A DNA stretch of 64,000 nt from Lucifuga dentata (Eukaryota; Chordata; Actinopteri; Ophidiiformes; Bythitidae), in contig VXCM01001325.1 in NCBI GenBank assembly GCA_014773175.1, positions 36,683 through 100,682 of the forward strand. The letters are read 5' to 3'. Shown here one piece after another: positions 22,201-34,904 of this stretch. Each line of letters opens with the position of its first letter. Position 1 is the first letter of the stretch. Under the pieces are notes generated by a model, which saw only the letters and a program-made list of their open reading frames with translations, did no database searches and was not told where the DNA came from. Both the position numbers and the translations under genes were made by a program.

Positions 22201-25200
22201 GGACTCTCCTGTTGGACGTTTTGATGCAGAGAAATGCAGCATGTGTGTGTTTGCAGGGTTTGGGAACAGATGAGGAGACGCTCATTGAGATTGTCTGCTC
22301 CAGGAGCAGCCAGGAGCTGCTGGAGATCAAGGCGGTTTACAAAGAGAGTGAGTTCCATATCTGCAACCTTTATCCCTAACACATCTGGAGCTGTTTGCTC
22401 CAAAGTGAATAATTAATGAAAATATCTTACATGGACATTTAAAGATGTTCATTAACATCTGGTGGCAGCAACAGCAACAGCATCAGCAAGTACATCGGCA
22501 AAAACCAAACTCTGAGTTTTCTGTTGAGTTCTGGACGGATTAGATGTAAAAATAAATAAATAAATAAATGTGCATGACCAGTGAACATTAAAGCAAAAAC
22601 TGCAAGTGGACTGTGGATTTAGCCATTCCTTTCCTGTTGAAGGGTTTTATTCTGCAAAGCCAACTAGCATTAGCTCTGAGCTCACGTGTTTTTGGGAATG
22701 CAAAGTGTTTATTTAGTTATTGTAACTTTGACAGAGGTGCTGCAGCATAAAGTCTAAGAAGGAAATGTGAAAATTGCTTCACATTTTCACCAAACGCATT
22801 TCAATCATTTTGCCTGAGAAGAATATTTGTTGTCGTTGGGACTTTGGAATGACATGTGAGAAACAGCGCCATCTAGAGGCCATTTGGGGTTTCTGAATGT
22901 GACTGAAGTATCAGATCATGCTGCCAGTCAGAGTTTGTGATTAATGCTACATCACCTGGCTTGAAGCTCTGTTGAGCTCTAACAGCTGAATGTAGGTTTA
23001 ACTTTTGTTTTTGAGATAAACAGCCGTTCAGCGAAGCTTTTTTCCTGACTTGTGTCTTGTTTGCCTTTCTAATTTTCTGTCTTCAGTGTTTAAGAAGGAG
23101 CTGGACAAGGACGTAGCAGGAGACACGTCAGGAGATTTTGCCAAGCTGCTGCTGGCTCTGGTGCAGGTAGATCCACCGCAGACTCTCAGGATTTAACACT
23201 CAAAACCTTCTTCAGGCTTCAGCCACAGCAGAAATAGGCACAGAAAATGCATCATCAGTCCTAGAAGTAAAGCATCATGAGACATGTTAATAAAAACCAT
23301 TTTTACCAGGGAGGATTAAATAAAACAGCAAAGGCTAAAATGTCAGTGTCTTTATGTGTTAAAGTAGACACACACACACACACACACACACATCCGTACT
23401 ACACAAAAACATTAACTCATTCTTTTTGGTTTTTCTGATAGTGTTTAGCATTTTTTCAGAAATAAAAAGGTTTTAATGATTATAAATAATTATAAGAGGG
23501 TTGCAATTACACATAAAAAACCCCATAAAAGTTCCATGACAAAATTGACTGCATAAAAGTTTTAAAGGTTATTTGTTTGGTCTTTTTCTTGATTATTTAT
23601 CTGTATCAATCTTTTTTAAAAACAATGTTATTTGCTTTAGAATATTTATGACAATCCCCATAACATATCACCTTTTATGACATGAATGAGTGTGTGGCTG
23701 TCTGTTAGTGTTAACATTCATGCAACACTTTGGCAAACCTGTGTGTGTGGTCAAAGCCAATAAAGCCTTTTTTTGACACAAATTTCATTAATAATTATTA
23801 ATACTGACAGTAAAATTGTTCTTAATCCACAGACAAAAAGAGATGAGCCGTCTAATGTGATCGACTATCAGAAGATTGATGATGACGCTCGAGTGAGTTT
23901 TTACATCACAGCAATGAACTTATTTTGTTAAACTAAACTCCAAATTCCAAGAAACAAAGAGATGAATGTACTGCTTTTAAAAAGGAGAAAGTGTTGAATG
24001 CATCAACGTTAAACAGTGTACAGCCTTAAAGTCTGGCCCGGAGCTACATTAGCCCTAACACAAGTTTTATCCATGAAAACAAGCTAACACTCACCAGACA
24101 CATCTTGTCACACCAGCCGACCGTTAGCAAACAAAAATAAATACTTCTAGCAAAAACAAAAAGAGAAACGTTGACTGTGAAAACAGCCAACTCAACGCAA
24201 AATGGATTGAGGACTACGCACTTACATCTGCATTTCGTGCTAATCCTAAACTGCCGTGTTTAACCTGCCAAACAACAGCTGCGGTTTGCACGGCTGCTAA
24301 CTTCTTCTTCTTCTTCTTTTGTTAAAATTTTGTGGCGGTTGGCAAACAACAACTTGGTGCATTACCGCCACCAACTGGTGAGGAGTGTGGATCAGGATTC
24401 AATTATTTAATTAACAAAAAATACAAAAAAAAAAAAAAAAANAAAAAAAAAAAAACAATAATAATTTCATATTCTAACACTTAACCCTGTTCTCCTTAAA
24501 TAATGAAACAAAAAGAATAACAGAAAGCCCCTGAGCTTTGTTGTAACATATCTTTCAGATTAAATTTTTACCTTTCTCTCTTTTAGACTGTTCATCAGCT
24601 CCCTTCTCTCCTCTGCATACTGTAGGCATTCTATCATTACATGTTCTATCGTTTCATCTACATTGCAATAACTACATCTTCCTGAGTTATGTTTTCCTAT
24701 TTTAAAAAGTGAAACATTCAACCCTGTGTGTCCAAACCTCAACCTCCAAATGATTGTTTCATCTCTTTGATTTCTACCTGCTGATCTCATTTTCCCGACT
24801 AATCCTTGAATATTGTCATACCACCGTCCTCTTCTTTCCTCATCCCACTGTTTTTGCCATCTTTAATTGACTGTTTAATTATGCTTTTCATTTCTGATTT
24901 ACTGTAATTTATATTTATATCCTCACACTGTTTTCCTGTAGCTTGTTTAGCTAGTCTATCTGTGATTTCATTTCCTATAATGCCAACATGAGCTGGAACC
25001 CATAAAAACACCACATATAATCCCATCATGCAAATTCTATGCAATGTCTGTAAAATTTCAATCAATATATCTGCTTTCTGACTGATGATTTTTTTATACT
25101 GTATAAAGACAAACTGGAGTCTGAACATATTATCACTCTTAAAGGTCTAATTTCCTCTACCCACATCAATGCCGACAGAATAGCAACCATTTCACCTGTG

Positions 25201-26377
25201 TATACTGATAAGCTGTTTGAAATTCTTTTGCTAATCTCAATGTTAAATTCTGGAACTGTAAAAGCCACTTCTACTTTATTACTAATACTTCTGGATGCAT
25301 CTGTGTAGATCTCGACATACACTAGGCTGCTAACATCAAGTGCCACTATGGGACAAAACATGTTAACATTCATTTGGCTTTTCCTCCTGGTAGCGCAACA
25401 GGAACAGAAAAGATAACATCCATTTCCAAGTTTTTGCAAGACCAAGAATTTCATGGCCCGTGTTGCTTTCTTATGCGACATTATTAGTAATCTAAACAAA
25501 CTTAACCTGCAGCTTCATAATGGAGACACATTGAAAAAAATAATCAAAAGTGATACTCAGGAACGACTCAGTTGATAAGTAATGCATAATCGTTGGTATT
25601 TGAGGAATGTTTGCTCCTCTGAACCGTGCAGGCTCTGTATGAAGCTGGCGTGAAGAAGAAGGGGACTGATGTGGTCACCTGGATCTCCATCATGTCAGAG
25701 AGGAGCGTCCCTCACCTGCAGAAAGGTGAATTACACCACAAAACCCTGCGCTGTGGTTAACCACGGAGTATGATTTAAACTATATGATACATCATGCTTT
25801 GTTGATGATTTTCTGTCATTTATTATCTTGCCTGTTAAGTTCTGAGTTTAAAGTGTGTTTTAAACTGTGTGCTGTCTGTCAGTGTTTGAGCGCTATAAGA
25901 GCTACAGTCCGTATGACATAAAGGAGAGCATCAGGAAGGAGGTGAAGGGAGATCTGGAGAAGTCCTTCCTGACTCTGGGTAACTACATTAAATGTTCAGA
26001 ACACAAAGGTCATAAAAAAAATCATGCTAACTACACAGCATCACGCTAAATAAGTGCAAAGTAACTGCAGTTCATTCATGCATTTTCCTTTAAAAGCCAG
26101 TGAAGAACGACGTGTTGATGAGCAGCATCATATTTGAGCTTTATGAAATATGAGTAAATAAATACTATTTAAGAAATTTATGGAATTAGAAAAAAAAAAA
26201 ATGCTTATGTATTAATACACATTATTTTCATAAATTTATGCTGCTTCATCTGGTGTCAACGTAAAATGTTAAATCATAAAACTTTATAAAATATCTGCTT
26301 TAGAGGTCCGAATTTTACACAAAGATAAGAGAAAGATCCACACGTTACTCTGTAGCGTGTGGTCTTAGTCATGCTAT

Positions 26378-26430
<53 letters not shown>

Positions 26431-27395
26431 TGCGACACGGAATGCAGAGGACAGGGTTTCATGAAGTGCCAGAATGTGTGTGAGATCGGCTCAAAACTCA
26501 CCATTTAAAGAAATAACTGCTAACTGAGTGGGTTGTGTCAGATTTATTGATCGCTAACACATGAGGCAAATAAAGTTGAAAACATCGCCCAAATTTCATG
26601 ACGCTGAAATTTACACTAGACTGAAAAATCTTAATTTTTGCTTTACGTGTTTTAAAGCTTCCATGAAATCGAAGTAAGGAAATACTTGAGCTTTTTCCAG
26701 GCAAATGCTAACAGATGCTGCTAACAGATGCTGCTAACAGATGCTGCTAACAGGCGTTTATGAATGAAAGAACATGGTCGCTTAATCATTTGTCCATATT
26801 GACACAGTAAGTCTGACGCTGTGCTTTACGCAATTAAATTCAAGATACCTCAAAAACTACTGACTGAATTCCCATCAGCCTCAGCCGGATGCTAACCTGC
26901 TAATTTTGAGCATGCTAACTTGCTAGCATTACATTAGTACATGCTAAATGCTATTCACAATAGCATATCAGCATAACAATGCTCTAACTGTATGTTAGGT
27001 TGCTACTGTTAGCAATCAATACTTTATATTGAAGGTGTTCAGATGATCTTTATATTACAGACAAACGTTAATACAGTTATTCTGTAACACGTTTCAATAT
27101 AATATTAGTTTAGTACAAATCAATACAGCAGCACAAACTCCATCTAATCAAAATCAACATGTCTGCTAATTAAACAAACTCCAAATTAGAAAGCTCATAA
27201 TAATGATTTATTACACGGTTATTGTACCTAATAAAGTTCTATCTGTGTAATTTTCCCATAAATAAATCATAAAAAATTCAGTTAAAGTTAAAATAAAGGT
27301 GAAGTAAACGTCCTCGTCTCTTTGTTTTTACAGTGGAATGTTTCGAAAACAAGCAGCTGTACTTTGCTAACAGACTCAGTGAAGCGATGAAGGTG

Positions 27396-27434
<39 letters not shown>

Positions 27435-27460
27435 ACACAGATTTTTTGTGCTTGAAGTGN

Positions 27461-27498
<38 letters not shown>

Positions 27499-28166
27499 AC
27501 ACAGATTTTTTGTGCTTGAAGTGTTTATGCTGTTTTGCTTTTTTCACTTTATTTATTATTTTTTAGAGTAAAGGAGCAAAGGAGAAGGTGGTGACCAGGA
27601 TTCTGGTTTCTCGCTGTGAAGTCGACCTGATGAAGATCAGAACACAGTTTAAGAGGCAACACACTCGATCTCTGTACCAGACCATCGCTGTGAGTCCCAC
27701 ATCCTCTTCCTCTCCAGTTTAGATGGACCTTTTTAGCCTAGCTTCGCATAAAGACTAGCACACCTTAGTTTTACCTGTGCCAGCTGGATTTCAGAGTTTT
27801 ATATGCAGCAGCACCTGAAGTAGACTTTTCAAAACTCTGAACGTCTGCCTGAGGCCAAAAAAAATTAAAAAATTAAAAATAAATAAAAAAAAATAAATAA
27901 AAAAAAGAGGATTTGCACTTTTCAGATGCTCAGCAGCTGCTTTTGTGTTTTGCTTTTGTTTTTTCAATTATTAAATTTTCTTGTGACTTAAATTCACTTA
28001 AATTTAAGTCCATTTTTGCTTAAATGTAATTGCTTATGTAATTAAATGATGTCAAATGACATTTGATTTCCTTGATGATACTGAACGTGTTGATGGCTTC
28101 CTGTAGGAGCACACTAAAGGAGACTACCAGAAGGCTCTGCTCAGCCTGTGTGGAGGAGATGACTGA
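19239..28166 (+). CDS. anxa2: Annexin A2, complete, 12 coding exons, 338 residues
   Basis: Exons: 19239-19289, 19889-19982, 21145-21239, 21723-21836, 22257-22347, 23087-23166, 23833-23892, 25632-25725, 25883-25978, 27334-27392, 27567-27689, 28107-28166. All borders are AG/GT, the phases fit, and sizes of 95, 114, 91, 80, 94, 96, 59 and 123 nt are typical of annexins. The product is a calcium-dependent phospholipid-binding protein of membranes and cortical actin. The N-terminal helix [13 protein letters not shown] matches the S100A10-binding helix of human ANXA2 (VHE.L..L.L kept). Four annexin repeats follow, at about 36-105, 108-177, 193-262 and 267-337. Calcium-loop motifs are KGVDE (48-52), KGLGTDEE (118-125) and KKKGTD (repeat 3), and repeat 4 has the divergent SKGAKEK. 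The C-terminus LCGGDD is as in annexin A2. The start has a strong context (A at -3, G at +4). Compared with human, Cys9 is Ser and Tyr24 aligns with Phe23. I cannot tell which teleost paralogue (a or b) this is. Confidence 0.96.
19296..19820 (+). repeat. TGACATCACAC minisatellite in anxa2 intron 2
   Basis: About 25 imperfect copies of a unit near 18-22 bases, built as TGACATCACACTYACTCTG with variants (CTGATGACATCACAC, CCCCAGATGACATCACAC). It fills most of the 0.6-kb intron between the first and second coding exons. Each unit contains TGACATCA, one base from the CRE palindrome TGACGTCA and close to AP-1/ATF sites. Confidence 0.9.
21350..21477. mobile_element. Partial TTAA MITE in anxa2 intron 4
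   Basis: Resembles the right half of the TTAA-ended palindromic family (GGGAAATGGTTGTCAGAAAT, then CAAACATACACAATCACC), ending AATCCTTTAA. The left half is missing. Confidence 0.5.
24300..25500 (-). mobile_element. Decayed LINE 3' end with RNase H domain, antisense in anxa2 intron 8
   Basis: Reading the minus strand, 25499-25062 gives an RNase H start (IYTDAS, then [12 protein letters not shown], then CSDSS). 25128-24799 continues with [14 protein letters not shown] and ITDRLAKQA, and 24790-24560 gives [10 protein letters not shown] and [17 protein letters not shown], a zinc-knuckle-like end typical of RNase H-bearing non-LTR elements (I/Nimb-like). The catalytic D-E-D-D residues are recognisable but spread over frames broken by at least two frameshifts. 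The element is 5'-truncated, lacking endonuclease and reverse transcriptase cores. It ends in a (GAA)n tail, seen as (TTC)n at 24303-24318. An A-run with an N lies at 24424-24455. It is not functional. Confidence 0.8.
26380..26421. repeat. (TG)n microsatellite in anxa2 intron 10
   Basis: TG run followed by a short GA run. Further CA/TG runs in anxa2 introns lie at 18596-18624, 20481-20502 and 23370-23392. Confidence 0.85.
27398..27522. repeat. (CA)n tract in anxa2 intron 11, duplicated across an N
   Basis: The CA run plus CAGATTTTTTGTGCTTGAAG occurs twice, joined by a single N at 27460. The two copies look like overlapping contig ends that were not merged. The exon 27334-27392 is not duplicated. 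Confidence 0.8.
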
Positions 28167-28480
28167 ACCTGGACTACATTTCCCAGAATGCCGCTGGCCT
28201 CCTCAGAGATGACCGTCTGCATTACAGCATTTTTGTTTCCTGGAAAATCTGATTCTGACACTTCCTGTGAAAAATTAAACAAATTATTTTTCCCTCTAAG
28301 CAGTATCATCTGTTCTGTGTTTAAGTAAAAACATTTTTTACTTTGCTTTTTGATTACATGACCACTAGGGGGCAGCAGATCCACACAGCTCAGTTTACAT
28401 AACTTATTTTTCACAGCTGCTGGAGGCAAATTTTTATTAATAAACTGTAATCTAATAAACTGGATAGCAAACAAACACAA
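28167..28480 (+). terminator. anxa2: 3' untranslated region and poly(A) signals of anxa2
   Basis: After the TGA, an ATTAAA lies at 28274-28279 and AATAAA hexamers at 28439-28444 and 28454-28459. The most likely transcript end is shortly after 28460. No other coding feature follows on the plus strand. Confidence 0.6.
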
Positions 28481-28835
28481 AAATATGTAAATGTTAAAAA
28501 CATTATAATAATAATTATAATATTATTATTATTTATAATATAAGTATTAATCAGCAACATAGCTAAAGGAGGAAGTTCTCAAATGTTTTTCTTCAATAAA
28601 AAATATTAATACCACAGTTAAAAGTACTGCAACTTAATGTATTTTTTAGTGAAAATCAATAAATAGAATGAACTCAAGCATCCAAAGTAAAAGAGTGATG
28701 ACAAAGAAGAGAAGAAAAACTAACTGATGGAACCTTTTTGCTTTTGGCGATTTTGTGTTTTTAGATGGCAGAGGGAAGGATGATTAAAAAACTAAAGAAA
28801 GAAACCAAGAAAGAAAATATGGAAACTGAAAGCTC

Positions 28836-28907
<72 letters not shown>

Positions 28908-29850
28908 GATATCTAAATAAATCACTGATATTTTTCTCATGTTGAATATGAAATGTGAATCTGTAAAGTAACTTGAAGCCTAAAGTAACTTATAATGACA
29001 GTAATTCATAACTCATCCATCAGATTAATTAAAGGGGTAAAAAGTGTTAAATTTCTCTGGAAAATGTAGAAGAAAAATAGAAAGTAGAAAAATCAGCTGT
29101 TTTATTTGTTTATATCATTAATCTGATTTTTATTCTTTATTTCATTGTGCTGAGTTTGAAACTTTACAATGATTTATTTAATGACTGATAAAACATGAAT
29201 TTACATCAAATCTATCGCTGACAGCTTTATTTTGTAAACATGAAAATGAAATTATGAAAATGCATGTGACAGAAAAGTTGTATCTGACAGTTTTCTCCTG
29301 AGGATGAGTCAATGTCAGTATTTGATATTAAAATATTAGTTACTAAATAGTCTCCAGCAGACTGTACATACACACATATTTACTATGTGTGTTTGTGTGT
29401 GTGAAAACTCAAATTAATTCATGTTTGATCATGAAATCCAGAGGAAGTGAAAAAGGTTCTTTATTCCTTCAGGATGTTTTTCTTAAATGGTCCATATGTT
29501 TTCTGTTGTTTGTTTGCTGCTAATTCCTTAATTAAAAGATATTAATTGAGAGGTTTTTTCTTTCTTTTATCCTTATATTTCTTAATTTCTTTCTGAAAAC
29601 ATGAAAACTATTAAGAATGGATAAGTTTATGAGTTACGAGTAATCTGTTCTTATTTACTTTTTAGTTTTTCATACGAGTACATTTTACTTCTATTGGCTG
29701 CTTGTTACGTTTACATCATTTAACAGTGAAATCAGGCTTTTTTTTTTCTTTTTTTTTTACATTGTGTGAGTTTTTATTTCAGCGCTGATAAATAACAGGA
29801 ATTATTTTATGCAGATTTAAAGCTTGCAGCACTCATTAAAAGCATTTAGT
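28481..29850. other. AT-rich intergenic DNA with (GAAA)n
   Basis: No gene seen. A (GAAA)n tract occupies 28837-28906. Confidence 0.6.
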
Positions 29851-29859
29851 GTCTTTTCA

Positions 29860-30680
29860 GCTCAAATCAAAGCGTCGCTTCGTGCTGATGGCAGCAGGGG
29901 CCACATGCTCCGCAAAATGAACAATTAAGAAACAGGTCGCTAATTCAGCGCCTGAAGCTCGGATCCAGCTCGGATCAAAGTCACACGAGGAGAACAAACG
30001 GCTCATCTAACGTTCAGAAACGCCACAAATATTCCCGGTGTATTGAATCATCTTTATTTACACACGTGAAGAAGGAAGATTCGAACTAAACCGGAGAGAA
30101 AGCTGATTTTCACATGCCGACGCGCTGCAGCATTAATTCTCTCAAAGGCTTATGCAAATGAAGGAGGTAAAATTTTTATTGATGCCCTCCCGCTGAGCTT
30201 CACCTTTAATATTTTCTCTCTCTTGTTCTTGTGGAATCTGTGCGTGTTATCAGGTCTTCGCGTCTTTCATGTCGGGCCTCGTCTCCTCTTGAGAAACGTC
30301 GCTGACACAGATCCAGATCTCAGGTAGATGCAGAGATCTGGCCTGCGGGCTGCAGAGACGCTGAGGCCGCGCCGTCTAATCCGCCCTGACGCGCTCCTGA
30401 TGCCAGCTTCATTAGAGATATGTTTAAAGACTTCTCCGACCTTCAGGAAATCAGAGACATGCACGTCCGGACGGGAGCGCTGCGTGCGCGAAGCTTTGAT
30501 TTCCTGTTCCTCTGTGGCTTTTGGTGTCATCATGACAGCTCTGCCTGACAGCTGCTCTTCATATGCCTCTTGTCGTCTTTTGTGGGAAGTTTTGCAGCAA
30601 TTAGCATAAATATTTCATCTCCTTCCTCCCTGCTGCTGGAAGAGGATCCGGCTGAACCTCCCAGAGATGTCACAATGTCA
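29860..30680. other. Non-repetitive stretch, candidate conserved regulatory DNA
   Basis: About 0.8 kb without microsatellites or element ends, richer in GC than its surroundings. It contains homeodomain/POU-type words such as CTTATGCAAATGA (near 30149), CATTAATTCTC and GCAATTAGCATAAATATT (30597-30614). Overlapping open frames on both strands show no recognisable protein motifs and appear fortuitous. Confidence 0.25.
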
Positions 30681-31639
30681 CTCAGTGCTGCTAGAAAATG
30701 ACAAACCTTTGTTGAGTGCACTTTTCTTCACATTAACATGCAGAAACTCAGTAAGAGAGACAAACAGATAAACATATGTACCCTGTGGAATCTTTTTTTA
30801 GCACGTTTCTGGTGATATGAGTGGAGTTTGGTTGTGAAGTGAAAAGCTTTAGTGAGTTTGCAAATTGCTGCAGTGATGATGTTATTTCACACCAACTTAT
30901 TTGCATTGTGGATAAACATCAGGCATCCGTGTGTCCTGATGGGCTCAGAAAGTCCAGAAACTTCCTGATGAGTTTTTCAGAAAGTTTGGTTCCACTGAAA
31001 TGTCTCAATCTGCAGACAACGGACATGATAAGGACAGATAATTTTATGCCAAATAGTGAACGTGTCTGCTGATGCCTGCAGCCACTTAGCAACCAGATTA
31101 AATAGACTCACATCTGATTTCATAAGAGATTTAAAGCTTCTGTGGAAGACTTTATTTAAGCTTAAGGAAGCACATCATTAAAATTAAAATTAATGAAGGA
31201 AGTGAAAGAAATATTCCAGTCTCCTGCCTTCGGCTGCTGCTCTGCACTTCAAAACAAACTGAGCCGGCTGAATCCTCCGATGCTTGTCTGGTGCTATTTG
31301 ATGTTATTTTTGGGCTCTGAGTTGATTAACTTCCCCAGTGGAAGATTCAGATAATAAAGAACGTGACACAAAAGCAGAGAAACACGCAACCGAATGCTCA
31401 GACACCGCCCNCACACACACACACACACACACACACAGATCAAACCAGAAAAATGGTCGAACATGAGACTGTTAATGTTTGTCATCCTCAAACATGTGGA
31501 AAGTTCACAATGTATTTGAGTTAAATACACAAGAAAAGTGACACCTTCCTCCAACCCCACCCCCAAAACAAGACCCATTTATTGATGTAAACGTTTGAAA
31601 AAGTATTTGATTCTCTTATTGTGGTTGTGAGTATGTTAC

Positions 31640-32660
31640 TAGGTATAAAGATGGTTGTTCTTGGTCATTCAGGGTATTAAAGACTGCTCATGTGTATTAC
31701 AGGATTACTCAGATTAATAAGAGGTATTAGCGTGTGATTACTTTGGGGTGCTAGTTGGTTGGCTAGGTGGTAAGAAATGTGATCGAGTCATTGTTTTTAG
31801 ATTGCAGTGTGTTGTTGGGTAGCTGTTAGGTGGTTGTGTTCAAGGTGACACCCAGGTCTGAAGCTTAGATTTTCAGGCTGATTTTAGAGTTAGCCTGAAT
31901 TTCCAACCCTCGGCCCGTTAGACATGCTGGTGGAAGCAGGGTCCTGACGAGAGTTTTACAGCCGAATCAAGGACCAATTTGGCTGTGAGACGCTGGATTT
32001 GTAGTTCAGTCACAAACCCTTCACACACTTACCTGTTCATCTGACGTCCACACCTGTTGTCTGTCACACTCATCAGCCCAGAGGTTTAAACAGCAGCCTG
32101 TTACCTCACTCTGCCAGATTGTCTCCTGAGCCTGCTCCAGCGTTCCAGCTATTTTCTGCTCGCCAATTTATTCTGTGCACGCTGACCTTTTTCCTGATTA
32201 TCCTGGTTTCTGAGTCCTTTACCTGTCAGATTGGTCTGTTACCTGTTAAGAACTCTACCTTTTTCCTGAAAATCTCCACTAAAGGTTACATTTTATCACA
32301 TTTAGAGAGGCTGCTTTTGGTTCTATCTGAATCGTTACTATTGTGGCTGTGAGGCTACATCTAGGTGGGTGCTGAGAGGATGCTAGGCTATTAAAGTGGT
32401 TGCTGTATTTGATGTTGCTAGATGGTTGGATGGTTGCTATGTGGTTCAGAGTGAGGTCACGCATTGCTTGGTGATTGCTTGTGGTTGTACTGGTCTTCAA
32501 AATGGTTTGCTTAGGTATAATCAGGTGGTTGCTGGGTCTTCTTGATGTTAAATAGGTTGCTCGGTAGGCTGCTAGGTAGGTGCAAGACTGTTAATGGGGC
32601 TGTGAGTGATTGCTTAATGTTTGCTAGGGTGTTTCTATTTAGTTTTATTTTGGTACTATG
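31640..32660. repeat. Degenerate GGTTGCTAGGTGG-type repeat field
   Basis: Loose copies of words such as GTTGCTAGATGGTTGGATGG, GCTAGGTAGGTGC and GGTTGCTCGGTAGGCTGC recur in two blocks (31640-31850 and 32340-32640). The inverse form (ACAACCACCTAAAACACCAT) appears at 45225-45310. No coding frame. Confidence 0.55.
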
Positions 32661-32684
32661 TACAGTATTTAGGTTAGGGGTAAT

Positions 32685-32885
32685 GTGGCTTGGTGGTTAG
32701 AGCTGTTGCCTCACAGCAAGGAGGTCCTGGACTTGAATCCAACTAGGGTCTTTCTGTGTGGAGTTTGCATGTTCTCTGCATGTTGCATGGGCTTCCTCTG
32801 GGTGTTTCCGGTGCAGATTAGATGAATTGGAAACTCTAGCTTGACCGTAGCTGTGAATGAGTTTGTCTGTCTCAGGATCTGTCAC
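32685..32885 (+). mobile_element. DANA/V-SINE-like SINE fragment, plus orientation
   Basis: Contains the tRNA-derived head (GGTGGTTAGAGCTGTTGCCT, then a decayed B box TTGAATCC) followed by the conserved central part TTTCTGTGTGGAGTTTGCAT. It stops near GTGAATGAGTTTGTCTG. It faces a second copy on the other strand. Confidence 0.7.
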
Positions 32886-32894
32886 AAAGGTAAC

Positions 32895-33075
32895 AACAGA
32901 CAAACTCATTCACCTACAGTCAACTTTTTAATTCCAGTTCTTTGGAGGTGGGAGGAAATCCATGCAGACACGGGGGGATCATGCAAACTCCACACAGAAA
33001 GGACCCGGTCGGATTCAAACCTGGGACCTTCTTGAGGCAGCAGTGCTAAAGACCAACCCACCATGCTGCCACCAG
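32895..33075 (-). mobile_element. DANA/V-SINE-like SINE fragment, minus orientation
   Basis: The inverse of the same family: on the minus strand it reads a tRNA-like head with GGTTTGAATCC and GGAGTTTGCATG, ending at the same internal point as its neighbour. The two copies are tail to tail and could form a hairpin in a transcript. Confidence 0.7.
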
Positions 33076-34904
33076 CACCATTTTCTATCTTTAAATCCAG
33101 CACATTGAGGGCGGATCCCTTTAGAACACTTCATACAAACTCCCACCTGAGATTTATTTATTTAGGGACTGCAGATGGAATAGCTATTAGCTAAATCTGG
33201 TGCAAAGCATCTCTTCTCAGTTTGAGATTAATGTTTTTTATGCATGGTCCCTGTCTAAATAATCTAAATAAATAAACAAAAAATTGACAAATAAGCTGAT
33301 CAGTAAGAGGCATGATAACTGAGGCCTACAGCCAATCACAATGTGCTGCCAAACTAGTGCCAGGGTGCTTAAACTGGCTGTGAGCCTACATTATCAATAA
33401 AATAATTTAGTAATCTGTTAAAATCATAAAATCTGTTAATAATTGCTGAATTATTAACATCCCTTACTAAAACGAATGACACACCCACCAGTCTTTTTCA
33501 TGGATTATGGAGAAAAAAATACGAATCCAGCTTTTTTGGTCCAAAGCAGAGAGAAATATCAAAGTAGAAAGTTTAAATAAAGATATATGTGTGTGTGTGT
33601 GGGGGGGGGGGCATATCAGATAACAGTGTGTCATCACTCATATACATGCTATTTACTGGTCTGCTCCTCCTTATGCTCCTTCTCCGTCTTCTCCTTTCCC
33701 CCCGTCTCTTTTTCCTTTGTCTTTTTTGTTTCGTTTTTGCACCGAGTACCACAATAACATTTTTAAAATATATTTGCCACATCGAGGAAGAAGTCCTCTC
33801 ACATTTATCTGAATTTCAGTCGAGTGTCGTCGGGCAGATCAGCCGCCGTCATCTGTCACTGAACTTCCTAAAGAAGCCGTCATGTAAATGGACTCAGTCG
33901 GCTGTGACCTCCATCTCTGATCCTCCCATCCAATACATACATCATCAACATAATAACCTTTATATGTCCTCCCAGCTACCCCACCCCACCCTGGGTGACC
34001 ACAGGGACCCCCAGCTCACACACACACACACACAGGCAGGCACATACAGCATCAATGGGGCTGATTGTCAAAGACATACGTTTGAGTGGGTGGGGCTTTC
34101 TGTGTTTATTTCCTGCATGGCGAGTGTATCGTGACTATGTAATTTATTTGCAACAACTGGATGCACATGAAACTCTTCTGTTACAAACAATGACACACTG
34201 AGCTGAAACTATTCTGCTTTATTGATAAAAAGTTAAAGATTGGAGACTTTGAACGTATAAACTTTTGGAGAGAATTCACCTACAACTCCCAGAGAGCGCT
34301 GCTGGAAGAAACAGCCAATCACAGAGCTTCATGTGAAGTCTGTAGATACTTTCAGCAGTTTAATTCTGTTTACTCTCAGATTCTGGATTAACTCAGACAC
34401 AACGGTGCTGTCGTCATGTTTAGACAATCACCAAGCAAACAGATGAAAAAATATGATGTCTTCTAAACGAAACTGGTGATCATAACATAACCTTTTTGTA
34501 CGGTTCAACAATTACCTGTAAACTCCTTATTTACACAGCGAGGTTACAGTAAAAAACATTACAACTTTACAATGTTTGGTCTCACATCTTTTGTCAGGCA
34601 CTACCTTCTGATAACAGGCCGTAAATGAGGCTGTTGTTTTCTCTTTTCATTCATTCACAATGGAGGAAAATAATTTTGGAACCAGTGGCTCCGCCCCCTT
34701 TACTGTTTGATTGGACCTATTGGAAATGTCAGGACACAATGTTGAATTTCACACGTTTCTCTGGTCACTCTTACTAAAATAAAGATACACCAAACGATTA
34801 AATGGACACATAATGTAAACCAGTCACTGTTTATGTGTTTCATCTCAGACCTCTTACAGTCCTGTACCTCCTTAGGTCTTCAGGTCAGAGGTTACTGGAG
34901 GTGC

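Noticed and set aside
28124..28480. 118-residue minus-strand frame over the end of anxa2
   Set aside because: Lies antisense to the last exon and 3' untranslated region of a well-supported gene, with no motif of its own.
30267..30721. Open frames of 60-93 residues on both strands downstream of anxa2
   Set aside because: No recognisable motif, no splice sites, and both strands are open over the same stretch, as expected by chance in GC-richer DNA.
33589..34134. 181-residue plus-strand open frame
   Set aside because: Starts in a TG/G-run and runs through CA repeat sequence. Shows no protein family features and has an equally open opposite strand.
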